Shown: positions 1-10,763, numbered from the stretch's first letter. The stretch is DNA of 64,000 nucleotides from Symbiodinium natans (GCA_905221605.1 CAJNDS010002711.1:62001-126000), one strand, 5' to 3'. The notes: generated from the letters alone by a model not told the origin. Program-made: numbers and translations.

Positions 1-35
1 CGATGAGAGCTCGTCACTGATAGAGTTGATGTAGT

Positions 36-176
36 CTATGAGGTTATGAAGTCAAGGGCGCAGGTGTAAAAGTAGGTATTGTTGGAGGCACTCAGTGCGC
101 AGGATGTGGGGAAGTCGTTAAGGACGATGTCGATGTAGTCGGTGAAGTTGTCGATGAACCCGTATCGTACATGTTG
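36..176 (-). CDS. possible terminal coding exon
   Basis: A minus frame reads YGFIDNFTDYIDIVLNDFPT and runs to a TAG at 36-38. The DNA repeats GACTACATC-like words, so the frame could be an accident of a short repeat. The window edge hides the context, and no splice sites are assigned. Confidence 0.35.
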   Translation of the reverse strand, partial: QHVRYGFIDNFTDYIDIVLNDFPTSCALSASNNTYFYTCALDFITS

Positions 177-941
177 ATGTAGTCGATGGGGTCGAAGGAG
201 GGTGCAGGGTGTTGGGCCACGCAGCGGTCGAATCAGGCTAAGGAGTAGGGTTCAGGGCTTATGGCGAAGGAACATGTCTGTCGATCCCCTCGCCCTTCGA
301 ACAGAAACCTTGCGAGCTCCCCCACCCCCCCCCCCCCCCCCTGATCGGACCTTCGGCACAAGCAGCCTCATCCCCAAACAGCTTTTTTTACACCTGGTGT
401 TGAATGCCAAACCTCCTTCAAATCAAAACCTCAACCCTAAACGTTAAACCTTCCTAAGCCCTAAACCCTAAACCTCCCTTAACTCCCATCCTTCTTGAAC
501 TTTAAACCCCCACTCAAGCTGCTCAGATACCCCTGGCCCCGAAACCCAAAAAAGTCCTTTTTTCATGAACCCTAAACCCTATGTGCACCCTTAACTTTAA
601 CAGTATCATAACTTCCAGAAACCCAGGGACAAAAAGCCACGCCCCTACCAACATAAGGACGGGGTGCAAGTTTAAAAAACAACAAAAACTCTCTTGGCGA
701 AGCATCAGTCTGGGTGCTAAGGCTCAGGATTTAGGGTCTAGGGTTTAGGATTTAGGATTTCGGGTTTAGGATTTAGGTCAGCTGCATTTCCTAGGCATCT
801 CAAGAAACGGGAACAAGGGCACGACTTCAGGATTTCCGAAGCTCCAAAGCCTGGACCCTAAACCCCCCCTAAACCCTAAACCCTAAACCCTAAACCCTAA
901 ACCCTAAACCCTAAACCCCAAACCCCAAACCCAAATTAAAC

Positions 942-1027
942 CACAAGGTGCTAGATACGGGCCCTGAGCTTCAAAGTCAGTAGCGGATCCTCCCAGTCCC
1001 CAGCCATGCCGCTGGCAACTCAGAGTC
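942..1027 (-). CDS. coding exon, unknown protein
   Basis: The minus frame contains CQRHGWGLGGSATDFEAQGP. The acceptor is GGAG at 1028-1031 and the donor GTTTAATTTGGG lies at 930-941, running into the CCCTAAA array of 856-935. It is the first clear case of a unique stretch held between opposed telomere-like arrays. Confidence 0.5.
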
Positions 1028-1030
1028 CTC

Positions 1031-1200
1031 CAGGGTTTTAGGGCTTAGGGGTCTAGGGGTCGGGGGATTTAGGGGTCTAGGGATTTAGGGGTTTAGGGTT
1101 TAGGGGTCTAGGGATTTAGGGGTTTTGGGGTGTAGGGGTTTAGTTCGGGGTTTAGGATTCAACTCAGGGTTCAGGGTTTTGGGTGGCTTTTGGGGTTTGA
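1031..1200 (+). repeat. degenerate TTTAGGG array
   Basis: Telomere-type units with many variants (TTTAGGGG, TTTGGGG, GGGTCTAGGG). Read on the minus strand this is the 3' part of the intron before the exon at 942-1027. Confidence 0.85.
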
Positions 1201-1832
1201 GGGTTTTGGGGGTTGTGGGGTTCCGGTTTTTGGTCTTTGTGTACCTGGCTCTTCACCTATATGCATTTTCTCACTTTGTCCAAGAATAGCTGCGTGAGCA
1301 GAACCATTGAAACCATTATCAACCATTCAAATCACTCAAGCTCTAAAACCGCCCCCTGCCTGTCTCTCTCCCTCTCTCGCGCACGCAGTCCTCTCGTCAT
1401 AAGCCTTGCAATGCAAGTCCCCTAAGACTGTAGCCCCCAAACGGCAGCGGTCCATGGGTAGAGCTGCTACAGCGACATTGTGGCCGATGGAACCTGCCCA
1501 GATCGGCAGAATTAACGGTACCTGCTGGATGCTGTTTGACAAATCAAGGCAGGATAGTGAAATCAAGGCAAAGATATTGGGCGGGTAATCTTTGCTTGTC
1601 ATTTAGACCTCAGCTGAATTAGTTGCCTTAGGTCCATCTCCAAGCAGAGAGGTCGAGGCACGAGTGGGCCGGACACTTTGGTATATCGGGTAGGGTAGGA
1701 CTTCACAATTCTGAACGTCATGCTTTTCACTCTCCATGATAGGCCCCATGGCAGTACAGCGACACGGCGCTGCCGGGAGAGGCAGCTGCAACCGGCTTCC
1801 TAAGACCCCGGCAGTTGCTCTGAGAAACAGCG

Positions 1833-1868
1833 GTTTAGGGTTTAGGGTTTAGGGTTTAGGGTTTAGGG
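1833..1868 (+). repeat. TTTAGGG array, five units
   Basis: Five near-perfect units between a unique block and the exon candidate at 1917-2007. Confidence 0.9.
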
Positions 1869-1916
1869 CATCAAGCAAACACACACTTCTTAGTCCAAAC
1901 CCAATCAAGCCCGAAC

Positions 1917-2007
1917 CAGTCTGATCCTCCGATTGCAGCATCTGAGCCCGCACCTAGCACTTCCACCTCCACACTGCGGGTTCCCGCAACCTGTGACACC
2001 GACAGAC
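1917..2007 (-). CDS. coding exon, unknown protein
   Basis: The minus frame reads GLSVSQVAGTRSVEVEVLGA and stays open well past both proposed ends. Acceptor GGTCCAAG, donor GTTCGG. A plus frame is also open here, so the strand rests on composition. Confidence 0.5.
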
Positions 2008-2096
2008 CTTGGACCAGGGCAGTTTTATGTTCAGGGTTTAGGGTTTAGAGGCTCTCGTTCCGGGTCGATTGCTACTGAGGGGTGGAAGGAAGTTAC

Positions 2097-2170
2097 CCTG
2101 GTCCACCTGGATCAGTGCTGACAGCACACCCTCACCTGCCATCGGGAGCTCGAGGCAAACTCCCTCAACC
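2097..2170 (-). CDS. coding exon, unknown protein
   Basis: The minus frame reads VEGVCLELPMAGEGVLSALI. Acceptor GGTAGTAG lies directly beside the inverted-repeat element at 2179-2274, and the donor is GTAACT. Confidence 0.55.
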
Positions 2171-2178
2171 CTACTACC

Positions 2179-2274
2179 GGGGCCTGAATAATCAGAATAG
2201 GGTTTCGGGGGGGTCATGATAGTATAACTATAAAGGGACCCTAAGGGAATGCAATTAGTAATTATTCCGACCCC
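2179..2274. mobile_element. short inverted-repeat element, family E
   Basis: 96-bp element starting GGGGCCTGAATAATCAGAAT and ending ATTATTCCGACCCC. A relative of the same length is at 37622-37719. It separates the exon candidates at 2097-2170 and 2274-2386, so it sits in or forms the intron between them. Confidence 0.65.
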
Positions 2275-2386
2275 TGTATTGAACACTCTCTGTTTGCCAA
2301 AGCGACGCAGCTGCTCCTGGCCCTCACAGCATCGGAGCACCATCCCGTCAGGGCCTTCGCATGTAGCCGTCGGCCCATCGATGGTG
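2274..2386 (-). CDS. coding exon, unknown protein
   Basis: The minus frame reads TIDGPTATCEGPDGMVLRCC and continues EGQEQLRRFGKQRVFNTG. Acceptor GGGTGCTAG. The 3' edge abuts the family E element. A second minus frame is open in part. Confidence 0.65.
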
Positions 2387-2751
2387 CTAGCACCCTACAA
2401 ATTACAAGTATGGGTCGCTCTTTAAAATAGGGTCCCTTTGGGTCACCCAAATAGCACGGCACCCTCAAAACGAGGACCCCCAAAAGGCACTGCAACTTAG
2501 AGACCTACCCATATAGGACGGAGCCTTAACCTATAAAGAGCCCATGATTCGAGAACCCTTTCAAGTCAATTAATTAGCCAACTTACCCCAATACAACGCC
2601 GGGTGTCCCAAAGATCTTTTGCCATGAACTGTGGCAATGCCCATGGCTTCCCATTTTCCCGGAGCCTCCCTGAACCCTAAACCCATTTAAACTCCGAACC
2701 TTCAAACCCCTAAACCCTAAACCCTAAACCCCAAAACCCCAGACCCTAAAC

Positions 2752-2850
2752 CTGACTCCGGCCAAGGGCACCTTCGAACAGACTCGTGCTTGGCACCGGT
2801 TGGCAGCTCCAGGAGCGCACAGCTTGGCGATTCTCAAGGAGGTGCTTCAC
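2752..2850 (-). CDS. coding exon, unknown protein
   Basis: 33 codons in phase, reading VKHLLENRQAVRSWSCQPVP. Acceptor CGCTGAG; donor AGTCAG|GTTTAGGG, where the intron begins as a telomere repeat. The frame also reads upstream of the acceptor (ELFAE), so the true 5' edge may lie nearer the array at 2866. Confidence 0.75.
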
Positions 2851-2865
2851 CTCAGCGAAGAGTTC

Positions 2866-2970
2866 GGGTTTAGGGTTTAGGGTTTAGGGTTTAGGGTTTA
2901 GGGTTTAGGGTTTAGGGTTTAGGGTTTAGGGTTTAGGGTTTAGGGTTTAGGGTTTAGGGTTTAGGGTTTA
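2866..2970 (+). repeat. TTTAGGG array, about 15 perfect units
   Basis: One half of a head-to-head pair with 2971-3062; the junction reads GGGTTTACTAAACCC. On the minus strand it is the 3' half of the intron between the exons at 3066-3155 and 2752-2850. Confidence 0.95.
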
Positions 2971-3062
2971 CTAAACCCTAAACCCTGAACCCTGAACCCT
3001 GAACCCCAAATCCTAAACCCTAAACCCCAAACCCCAAACCCCAAACCCTAAACCCTAAACCC
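2971..3062 (-). repeat. CCCTAAA array with CCCTGAA and CCCCAAA variants
   Basis: Second half of the head-to-head pair. With its partner it would fold into a long hairpin spanning nearly the whole intron. Variants lie in the middle and perfect units next to the exon. Confidence 0.95.
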
Positions 3063-3065
3063 AAC

Positions 3066-3155
3066 CAAGCTCTGGGGGTTGTCAAACACTCCTGGCCAAC
3101 TGCAGCGTAGACGCGGCGCAGGTCGCGCAAGCATCCTTGGGGACAGACACACACT
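3066..3155 (-). CDS. coding exon, unknown protein
   Basis: The minus frame reads CLRDLRRVYAAVGQECLTTP. Acceptor AAGCGCAG, donor GTTGGGTTTAGGG. The 210-nt intron that follows is almost entirely telomere repeat. Confidence 0.7.
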
Positions 3156-3322
3156 CTGCGCTTAAGGGGGTTTAGGGTTTAGGGTTCAGGGACAAGGGTT
3201 GTTTAATCCCTCACCCTAGTCCAGTCTCATGCCTGCTTTTGGGGCTAAAGTTTTTAAATCCTTAACCCCGAATCCTTAAGCCGGTAAGTATCATAAGGGG
3301 TTTCTAACCCTAAACCCTAGAC

Positions 3323-3439
3323 CAATGTTTTTTGCAACTTCGAGGCGTAGCCCGTCCGCTGCTCCAGAAGCCTCGAATGGTCCCGCGCGTTGTCCTCGTT
3401 GACCTGGGACCAGGATACTTCAGGTGCCGACTTCCCTCG
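3323..3439 (-). CDS. coding exon, unknown protein
   Basis: 39 codons in phase, reading SWSQVNEDNARDHSRLLEQR. Acceptor GGGAATCAG, donor GTCTAGGGTTTAGG. The charged, helix-like composition is unlike the surrounding DNA in other frames. Confidence 0.8.
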
Positions 3440-3562
3440 CTGATTCCCTACCCAGAACTAGGTTCAGCCTAAACCCTAACCCCTAAACCCTAAAGCCCTA
3501 AGCCGTAGTTACGGTTTCAGGGTTTTAGGGTTCAAGATTATCCTGAATTCTCAACCCCTGAC

Positions 3563-3694
3563 CCTGACGACTCGGAATTCGGTCTCGGCTCAATCGGGCC
3601 TCAAACGTCAACCCAGGGGGCAACTGCCTGTTTACTCCAAGCCTGGGGTTTTCAGACATCTCCTTTGCCTGCAGCAATGCTGCCATCCCTGCGG
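3563..3694 (-). CDS. coding exon, unknown protein
   Basis: The minus frame reads AAGMAALLQAKEMSENPRLG. Its first two bases complete a codon begun by the single base left over from the exon at 3984-4104, so the pair is phase-consistent. Another minus frame continues upstream to about 3779 (MAGLVFFSRSASHIVNSTEA), so a further exon may abut. Confidence 0.65.
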
Positions 3695-3983
3695 CTCGGT
3701 TTCGGAAAACATGACACATCTGCCAAGCGCTTTGCCGTACGCTTCTGTGCTGTTAACGATGTGGGATGCACTCCTAGAAAAGAAGACCAACCCTGCCATC
3801 TCCGCATCATGCATGCGGGCTGCACAAAAGCTTAGTTGCTGAGTTCATAAGCCCCAAAAAAGTTGTTAAGAGGCACCCCTAAGCTGTCGGACCACGCCTA
3901 ACACAAGAAGTAGACTTCGAGCAACATCTGCCCCTGCTGGGGAGGCCACGTGGCTTCTTAACCCTAAACTCCAGACCCTAAAC

Positions 3984-4104
3984 CCTGAGTCCAAAGAGCA
4001 TGCTGGTAGCCCGTGCGCAGGTCCGGGTTAAAGCAAATGTCACACTGGTAGCCGCCGTGCTGCAACCAGGCCTCATTCTTGAACGACTTCGGCTCTACGT
4101 AGTC
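3984..4104 (-). CDS. coding exon with paired cysteines
   Basis: 40 codons reading KNEAWLQHGGYQCDICFNPD. The C-x2-C pair could belong to a zinc-binding fold, but one pair is not enough to name it. Acceptor CGGGATTAG, donor ACTCAGG|GTTTAGGG. Confidence 0.8.
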
Positions 4105-5005
4105 CTAATCCCGACTTTGGAATAGACGCTGGAAACAAAAAGTATATACTTTGTAGGTATTAAGTGTAGCTACAATGGGAGCCCAGAACCAAAAACAAAA
4201 AGCGCTAAAGTATAGTACTCCGACACCCAGTAATTCACGCAATGGTCAGAAGTCAGAACATTAGGAAGCCAAAATGACTACAGTAGCCTCCCAAAAGTTG
4301 GAACATCAGTATCCTCATACCCCAACAGGGCTACTAAAGGGAATGTGCAGAATGCCAGCACGAGTCGTCCTTAAACCATGTTCCAACTTCCTGGAGTTTA
4401 CTGTATACTCCCCCTTAGAACCTCAATAAAAACACTATGTTTAATATCCTCTTGGGTTGTATATAAACAAAAACACCAAGCGGGATATAGAAGAAGCGTT
4501 TAGGTGCGGCGAATCCAGGATTCGTGTATGAAAACTTGCCCGTGTATGGCAACCAAAAATCGCTCAAGGCCAGGGTAGGAGAGCTTGGTGCAATACAAGT
4601 GTATGAGCGATGTTGGAAGCCGGGTGAGAACACCCTTATCAATGGGTCGGCTCGGAGGTCAACTTTTTACCGACGAGAACCACTCACATGTATGATGTGT
4701 CCAAATATATACCAACCCCACTGAAAAATCCACATAAATAAAGCTAGACGGGTTGCCTCTTTTCCTATCCACTGCACGGATATCCAATGCCAAGTTCGGG
4801 GAGACTGTACAAGCATGTACAAGCGATGGGCTGCTATAAAGGAGCTCAAATTAGAGGTGGTCCTTTGAGCACGTGCCGTTTCTTCGTTTGCTTCGTGTGG
4901 TATGAAGCTTCTCCTCCTTGTTCCTGGCCTGGTTTGTTGCTTTCTTGATGCTCTTCCACTACTTTCTGAGCTTGGTGTCCGTCTGATGTATCCAACCCTT
5001 TTTGT
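4105..5005. other. intron-like DNA, no gene recognised
   Basis: AT-rich for this window and almost free of telomere repeats. It holds short imperfect inverted repeats (for example TTCCAACTT words at 4290 and 4380) but no convincing exon. Confidence 0.5.
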
Positions 5006-5041
5006 CCCTAAACCCCAAACCCTAAACCCTAAACCCTAAAC

Positions 5042-5158
5042 CCCGGTGCATCACTGGCATCGAGCTCCCCCGGCCGCCGTTTCCTCCGATGGGCCCCACG
5101 GGCGGTCACAGGCAATGCGCATAGACCTCCCAGTACCGGTTGAGGCGATAGTTATCCC
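5042..5158 (-). CDS. coding exon, 3' side of a family B insertion
   Basis: With the element at 5159-5270 and one flanking 8-mer removed, the frame from 5271-5313 continues as LSPQPVLGGLCALPVTARGA and stays open to the donor GTTTAGGG. Read on its own in another frame, the stretch ends in a stop after RYWEVYAHCL, which is the alternative. Confidence 0.5.
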
Positions 5159-5270
5159 TTGGGATGTTCTCCTTATACTAACAGTCCTCTAAAAGGATTC
5201 TGACATGCATTATAATAATAGGTACTATACTCCTTATTGAGGACTGTTAGCATAAGGGGGAACATCCCAA
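5159..5270. mobile_element. introner-like inverted-repeat element, family B
   Basis: 112 bp with terminal inverted repeats TTGGGATGTTCTCCTTATAC and CATAAGGGGGAACATCCCAA. Flanking 8-mers GTTATCCC and GTTGCTCC match at 6 of 8, as a decayed target duplication would. It separates two stretches whose frames join once it is removed. Confidence 0.7.
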
Positions 5271-5313
5271 GTTGCTCCACGCAATCTGAAACATAGATTC
5301 CTGGACAATCGGC
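5271..5313 (-). CDS. coding exon, 5' side of a family B insertion
   Basis: The minus frame reads ADCPGIYVSDCVEQ. Acceptor GCGCCTCTGAG. See the entry at 5042-5158 for the join. Confidence 0.5.
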
Positions 5314-6015
5314 CTCAGAGGCGCCCCATTTTTACCCTTTATTCGTCTGTCTTTCATTCTTCGCCTCCGAGATGCCCACCTCGTTCATGTAGGGGCCTAG
5401 ATGACTAGAACAGGGTTTTGGAGATTAGTATAGTGTAGCTATATAGGGAATACTATCAGTATTTTCTTCGACCCTTGTTTACTCCTTTTCCCCATCCGCT
5501 TTCATTGGTCCATTCTAGTGTTTCTATCTTCTGCACCCATTCAGCCCAAGCCTTCGACCCTCCCTTTCTGCTCTCTCGGGGTTCCCTTGGTCGAAGCTGT
5601 ATCCTTGACAAATAGGCTCATTTCAGCCCTTTTTCATTCGTCCATCGCCCACAAGGATGCATACCCGCCCACTGGCTGGGGCTTTTCTACCGATACTTCC
5701 CCGATTTCTTTCCCTTCTCATGTCGTGTACACTTTCCTGCCAGCAGAAGAAAAAATTTCTGATAATGAGAATATCATCGTCAGCGCATTATGCCTGCTGG
5801 GCGGCGCAGGTGAAGGGAAGCGCGTGTCGGGCTACAACTTCCTCTTGGGGGATTTTTTGTTTTTGGTACCTTTAACTCGCCAAGGTAGAAAAGCGAGACT
5901 GCATCTGGAACATCATGTCCGACGAGCTCGGGCTTCGAAAGCACGGCAACCTGTGCTGCCGTCCGAGATGCAGGAGTCGGCAATGGATTCATCCAGTGAA
6001 GCCTGAACACACAGC

Positions 6016-6034
6016 GGGGGGGGGGGGGGGGGGG
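6016..6034 (+). repeat. G19 homopolymer
   Basis: Uninterrupted run. Similar C or G runs are at 325-341 (C17), 8048-8067 (C20), 9280-9307 (G28), 36493-36512 (C20) and 41724-41752 (C29), and are frequent in this genome segment. Confidence 0.95.
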
Positions 6035-6138
6035 AGCTGTTCCAAAAGGATTACACCATCATCGAGACCTTAAAACCCACGATCATGTAGAACCAGCACA
6101 AAGCGCACGCCTTGCAATTCCAGTGTGCAGCCCAAGAG

Positions 6139-6306
6139 TTAGGGGTTACCTTAAGAACCCCAAACCTACATATTGTTGTGAGTTTTAAGGCCCCTCATAG
6201 GAGTTAGGGGTTACCTTAAGAACCCCAAGCATATTGTTGCAGGTTTCAAGGCCCCTCAGAGGATTCTTGGGTAGCCTACCAACAAGTAGGTTTTGGTTTC
6301 TTATAG
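6139..6306. mobile_element. inverted-repeat element, family A, with duplicated left arm
   Basis: The left arm TTACCTTAAGAACCCCAA occurs twice (6145 and 6207). The right arm contains CCTACCAACAAGTAGGTTTT. Family A is recognised by CTTAAGAACCC...CCTAC and its complement. Confidence 0.7.
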
Positions 6307-6706
6307 TCGGGCCGATGACAGCAGTTCCCGGACCTGCGCCGTGGCTGTTGTAGAAGTGTGTGCTGGCTGGACATCCCGTGAAGTATCTCATAAACCCGAA
6401 GCCCTAAGCCCTAAGCCCTAAACCCCATTTCTCAACGGATTGACCGGAGCTGTCTGAAACCCTCAAAACCCCCCCAAAAACCCTCAAGCTAGCCCTCGAC
6501 AGAGCGACCCCCTTGGGAACAAACCCTGTTTGGGGGGATCATGTGGTCTTCAAGCTTGAGGAGTTTAGCCTTGGAGGGCACTGAAAGCCCTCTACAGAAA
6601 CATCCTAAATATGATCCTCTTTAGCCCCAAAGAGGAACATGAAAAGTATGCCAAGGTAAACCCTACACCCTAAACCCTAGCAACCCGGCCCTATCATCCA
6701 GGCGAC

Positions 6707-6772
6707 CGAATCAGGCCCTCGGAGCTGTGTTGGAAGATGATCTGGTCCACCCCTTCGAGGATGGTCCCCAGC
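6707..6772 (-). CDS. coding exon, unknown protein
   Basis: The minus frame reads LGTILEGVDQIIFQHSSEGL. Acceptor CCCTGGCCAG directly after a TTTAGGG array; donor GTCGCC is the best of several. The stretch lies between CCCTAAA (6666) and TTTAGGG (6780). Confidence 0.6.
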
Positions 6773-8260
6773 CTGGCCAGGGTTTAGGGTTTAGGGCTTA
6801 GGGCTTAGGGCTTAGGGCTTACTCAACCCTAGGGCGCGAGGGTTTAGGGAGGGTTAGGGCTTAGGGTGTACGATTGGCCTGAGCCGGCGAACTCGCAAAC
6901 CACTTTAATCATAAATCCTACTGCAAAAACACCAACAACTGGGGGGGTGAAGGGGGGTGAGGGGAGGGGGGGGGGGACATCTGGATTTGGCTAGACTCAG
7001 AGAAGGGTGAATTTTAGCACAGAGATTCATGGTTCTGGGAAGCCTTCCGTTTCTGGATCTGGGCACCCAGAATCTCAAATCCTAAGTCCGAATCCTAAAT
7101 CCTACATCCTAATCAATCCTTTTTCTAAATCCTACCTCCGACTCCTAAATCCGGAAACCTAAGCCCTAAAGGTCCAAGAACCTCAACAAACTAAAAGAAA
7201 ACCATAATAGCAACGCGACCACCAAGGTTCATATAGACATAAGTAAGGAGGGCAGGCTTAGGGTTTGGGGTTTAGGGCTTAGGGTTGAGGGTGTTTGAAA
7301 CAGGTGTCGCGCTTGCACGTCGCGACGATTGTTCGTTGCCTGATTTGCAGTATATCCCGCATCTTGTGCTTTGCCCTTCTCGCTTCGTATCTTTAGCTCA
7401 CTCTGAGATGACTAACACATGGGACGAGGCACAACACGTCACGCGTTGACCCAACAAACTCTGGGAACCACCCCTGTGGCTCACCGCCAGTGGTCCTAGG
7501 TAGGATAAAGGGGACCCTTAAAGGGGAACCCTTCTGAACCCTCTTCTGGCTCTCTTAAACAGGAACCTTATTCAGAGGGTCTATATCCCCAAGGGTCCCC
7601 CTAATCATATCCCTGAAGTGGCCTCTCATCTGCCAGTGGCTCTTTGGGCCATGAGAGGCGAAAGTCCATAGACCTACGTCGGCTTCGAAAGGAGGTTTCA
7701 GGACCTCTTAGCGTTTGGCCTTGAGGCTCGAAGTTGCTTTAGGGTTTAGGGTTTAGGGTATAGGGTTTAGATGCTCAAAGGGTCTTTCGTGTTTGTTTCT
7801 GAGAACCCAAATTGCCCGAAGCACGAGTCTCGACCTCAGAAAACCACGCCTACGCAAACACGATCACATTACGTGGGCCGGTCCAGGTTCTTCAGTCGGG
7901 TCCTTGCCTTCTACTTTATTACTCTTTTGACTGTTACTCTGTCTTATGAAAACTGCCAAGATTATGATTATGATTCTGATGCGCTGATGTTATATACATA
8001 TAGATTTGTTTGTTTACCTCGAGCGTGTTGTTTCTCAAGAATGGAAACCCCCCCCCCCCCCCCCCCCAAGCACCGCAAGCTAGCATCCTACATCTCACAG
8101 CCCTCCAAAGCCACACTCAACCCTGCAACTGACACCTCCTGAAGACGGTGAGAGCCCCTAAGGCCTAAGGCCCTAAATCCATTCCTTCCTGCGGGGCTCT
8201 TACACAGGTTGAAGGCCGAGGCCAAAGGGATCGACATTTAAATCCTACCAGGTCCTACTA

Positions 8261-8370
8261 CTTAGTTGCTGAGTTCATCAGCCCCGACAACGTGCACACT
8301 TTCAGTTCTATAGGCTATAGGGGATTATAGTATCCCATAAAGTGTAAAGTGTACTCATTCAACTACTAAG
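8261..8370. mobile_element. inverted-repeat element, family D
   Basis: 110 bp from CTTAGTTGCTGAGTTCATCA to ATTCAACTACTAAG, with an inner repeat AGTGTAAAGTGTAC and a central GGGATTATAGTATCCC. A relative is at 48747-48843, and a half-site (TTAGTTGCTGAGTTCATAAG) is at 3831. Confidence 0.7.
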
Positions 8371-8847
8371 ACTATCAGGTGGAGCCTCCGGACACAATCA
8401 ATCCAGCGCATGAGCGCGTTCCCGTTCCTCGTCGCAGCTGCGGCGTTTGGGGGGTTCAGGGGTTTGCGGGCAATTGAGGGGGCACACGGAAACCAGTTTC
8501 CGGCTCCAGCCCTAAGCCCTAAACCCTCCTAAACCCTTTTTGCAGCAGGCTTGCGTGAATCCTCCTAAACCCTAAACCCTGAATTCTAAACCCTCAACCT
8601 TCAATCCTAAGCCTTAAATTCCCACATTGACAGCCAAGAGCCGACTTGCGAAGCTCAGAATGGGATGCGCTCGGCACACTGAAGCCCTGCAGACCCTGAA
8701 GCCCGGAACCTACAGTAACACCCTGAAACCCCGAAACCCCAAAGACCCGAAAGAAACAAAAAGAAAACAACGAAACCCAGCAAACACACCAAGCGCTAAA
8801 CCCTAAACTGCCCTAAGCCTAGGCCCTAAATCCTAAGCCTTAACCCG

Positions 8848-8909
8848 TAAACCCTATAAACCCTAAACCCTATAAACCCTAAACCCTATAAACCCTAAAC
8901 CCTAAACAC
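8848..8909 (-). repeat. CCCTAAA array with 16-bp higher-order unit
   Basis: CCCTATAAACCCTAAA is repeated three times, followed by plain CCCTAAA units. It bounds the exon at 8910-9001. Confidence 0.9.
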
Positions 8910-9001
8910 CAAAACGGAAGCTGCGGGCCGCAAAGGTTGGGCCGGGAAGCTCCCGAGTCGGCCGAAGGTACAAGTAGTGCAGCAGCTGGGTGAAGTGAAA
9001 C
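8910..9001 (-). CDS. coding exon, unknown protein
   Basis: The minus frame reads FHFTQLLHYLYLRPTRELPG. Acceptor AGCTGGGAG, donor GTGTTTAGGG. The stretch lies between CCCTAAA (8848) and TTTAGGG (9028). Confidence 0.65.
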
Positions 9002-9027
9002 CTCCCAGCTGGGGGGGGGGAGGGGAG

Positions 9028-9279
9028 GGTTTAGGGTTTAGGGTTTGGGGTTTCGGGTTTGGGGTTTAGGGTTAGGGTTCAGGGTTTGGGGTTTAGGGTT
9101 TTTTGCCACCTGCCTAGCAGGGTTTAGGGGCTTGGGGTTTAGGGTTTGGGGGGGTGGGGTGGGTGGGGTGGGTGGGGTGGGTGGGGGGGGTGGGGTGGGT
9201 GGGGTGGGGGGGAGTGGGTGGGGGGTGGGGGAGTGGATGGGTGGGTGGGTGGGGGGTGGGGAGTGGGTGGGGAGTGGGT

Positions 9280-9307
<28 letters not shown>
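9028..9307 (+). repeat. TTTAGGG array passing into GGGTGGGGT low-complexity DNA
   Basis: TTTAGGG and TTTGGGG units, then from 9146 a G-rich tract of GGGTGGGGT words ending in G28. Open frames here code only for Gly, Trp and Val and are artefacts. The tract could form G-quadruplexes. Confidence 0.9.
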
Positions 9308-9311
<4 letters not shown>

Positions 9312-9683
9312 GGGCTTGGGGTGTATAAAATTAGGGTTTAGGGCTTTTAATGGTTCATAAGGGTTTGGGGTTTACAGGGTCTTTCGGGTTTCTAAGGGTG
9401 TGCGGTTTATAGGGTTTAGGGCTTTGTAGGGTTTGGGGTTTAAAGGCTTTTGTTGTTTTTCTTGCCACACGCCCTTTAGGGTAGACCCCAAGCCCTCAAT
9501 TCTAAGAATAAGTCAACATCCCCCGAGCCTCTACAAGGAGAACAGAAGGAAGGGACCACACACCTAAATTTCTTTCATTGGCGATTGAATTTAAAGCAGC
9601 AATTAATAAATTAGGGGTACGTATGTTGTAACTCACAAAATCAAGGCAAAACCTGAAGAAAGCATTCAAAATCCCCGATGGAC

Positions 9684-9804
9684 CTGGTGGATTCGATGTG
9701 GCTGGGCTCCACCTCTTCCACACGCTGCATTAGCATGGCCACATCCTGGTGCGAGAATGTGGCGCCATGTGGACTCTTTGAGACATGTTCCTGCATATGA
9801 TCCT
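9684..9804 (-). CDS. coding exon, unknown protein
   Basis: The minus frame reads DHMQEHVSKSPHGATFSHQD and continues with an acidic helix (LMQRVEEVEPSH). Acceptor GGAGTCTTAG, donor CACCAG|GTCCATC. It lies in a 1.2-kb block with hardly any telomere repeats, showing that exons also occur away from arrays. Confidence 0.75.
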
Positions 9805-9899
9805 CTAAGACTCCATAACAAGGCAAGCTAGAAAATGTACCAAGGGCCTGCCCTGTATAGTCATGACTAAGGCGGATCATGTAGCGGACCGGTTCTTCT

Positions 9900-10700
9900 T
9901 GGGCACAGCTTGGCTTGGCTTGGTTTGGCTCGGTCCCAAATAGGGTTTTCTTTTCCTAGGTGTGGCTTGCAAATAGCACGCCCTATTTGCAAAATTCATC
10001 AATGGCCTTATGACGAGCCTGGAAACGCCTCATTCCTATGCGTCTTGAAGCAATGCTTCCTGACGGCGTGCTGTTCTGCGTGCGGAGCAGAAAGGCAGCA
10101 AAAGGTTGTCCAAACACAAGGGTCGCATGACTGGGCTGGTCAGGGCTCACAGGCTTCGAAGAACTTCAGAACTTCAAAGCAGTTCCTCTTGACAGAATGA
10201 TGTTCAAATATCTAACTAAGCTACACTGTGGACATATGGGTTTGGATTTTGTGTGATAGAAACACTTCCCCTTGACGGCATGATGCTTGCTAGAAGCAAG
10301 CTTGCGCGGCTTGAAGATGCGCGGGGGAGGGGGGAAGGGGGCGGGAGGGGATTGGGGGAAGCGCAGCGCAGCCCGCCCCCACCAAAGGTCGCATGATGGG
10401 GCTGGAAGAGATTCATGTGGATGTGGACGCCAAGCAATTCGCCTGGATATGATGTTCTTCAAAGCAGGCTTGCACGGGCACACCTATGAAAAGCAAAGGG
10501 GTCAAGTTGGCCGAGCCAAGCAGCACATACGACGATACAAAGAAGCTGGGCCCCATACTTTTTGGTCTCGGTGTGATTCAGTTCTCTTGGCAATCAACTC
10601 TGCTGGCGAGCTCGACACAAGCCAGACACCCTAAACGCCGGCCACTTCAGCCTTGGTGGTCTTAGCCCCCCAGGACAATGCCTCTGTAAGCAGGTCTGCC
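9900..10700. other. block with degenerate repeats of GCATGATG / AAGCAAGCTTG words
   Basis: Related words near 10116, 10272 and 10391 recur at 36522 and 36615, pointing to a dispersed decayed repeat. Both strands have long open frames at 10490-10640 (minus SPAELIAKRTESHRDQKVWG), so an exon is possible but unplaced. Confidence 0.45.
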
Positions 10701-10763
10701 ACCCTAAACCCTAAACCCTAAACCCTACAAAACCCTAAACCCTTTTCATCACTGATTCATCAC

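Noticed and set aside
2866-3062. Chromosome end or ancient chromosome fusion
   Set aside because: Arrays of both polarities occur dozens of times, most are under 130 bp, and many touch coding islands. A chromosome end or single fusion does not explain that.
9045-9360. Gly/Trp/Val frames
   Set aside because: G-rich low-complexity DNA, open in three frames at once.
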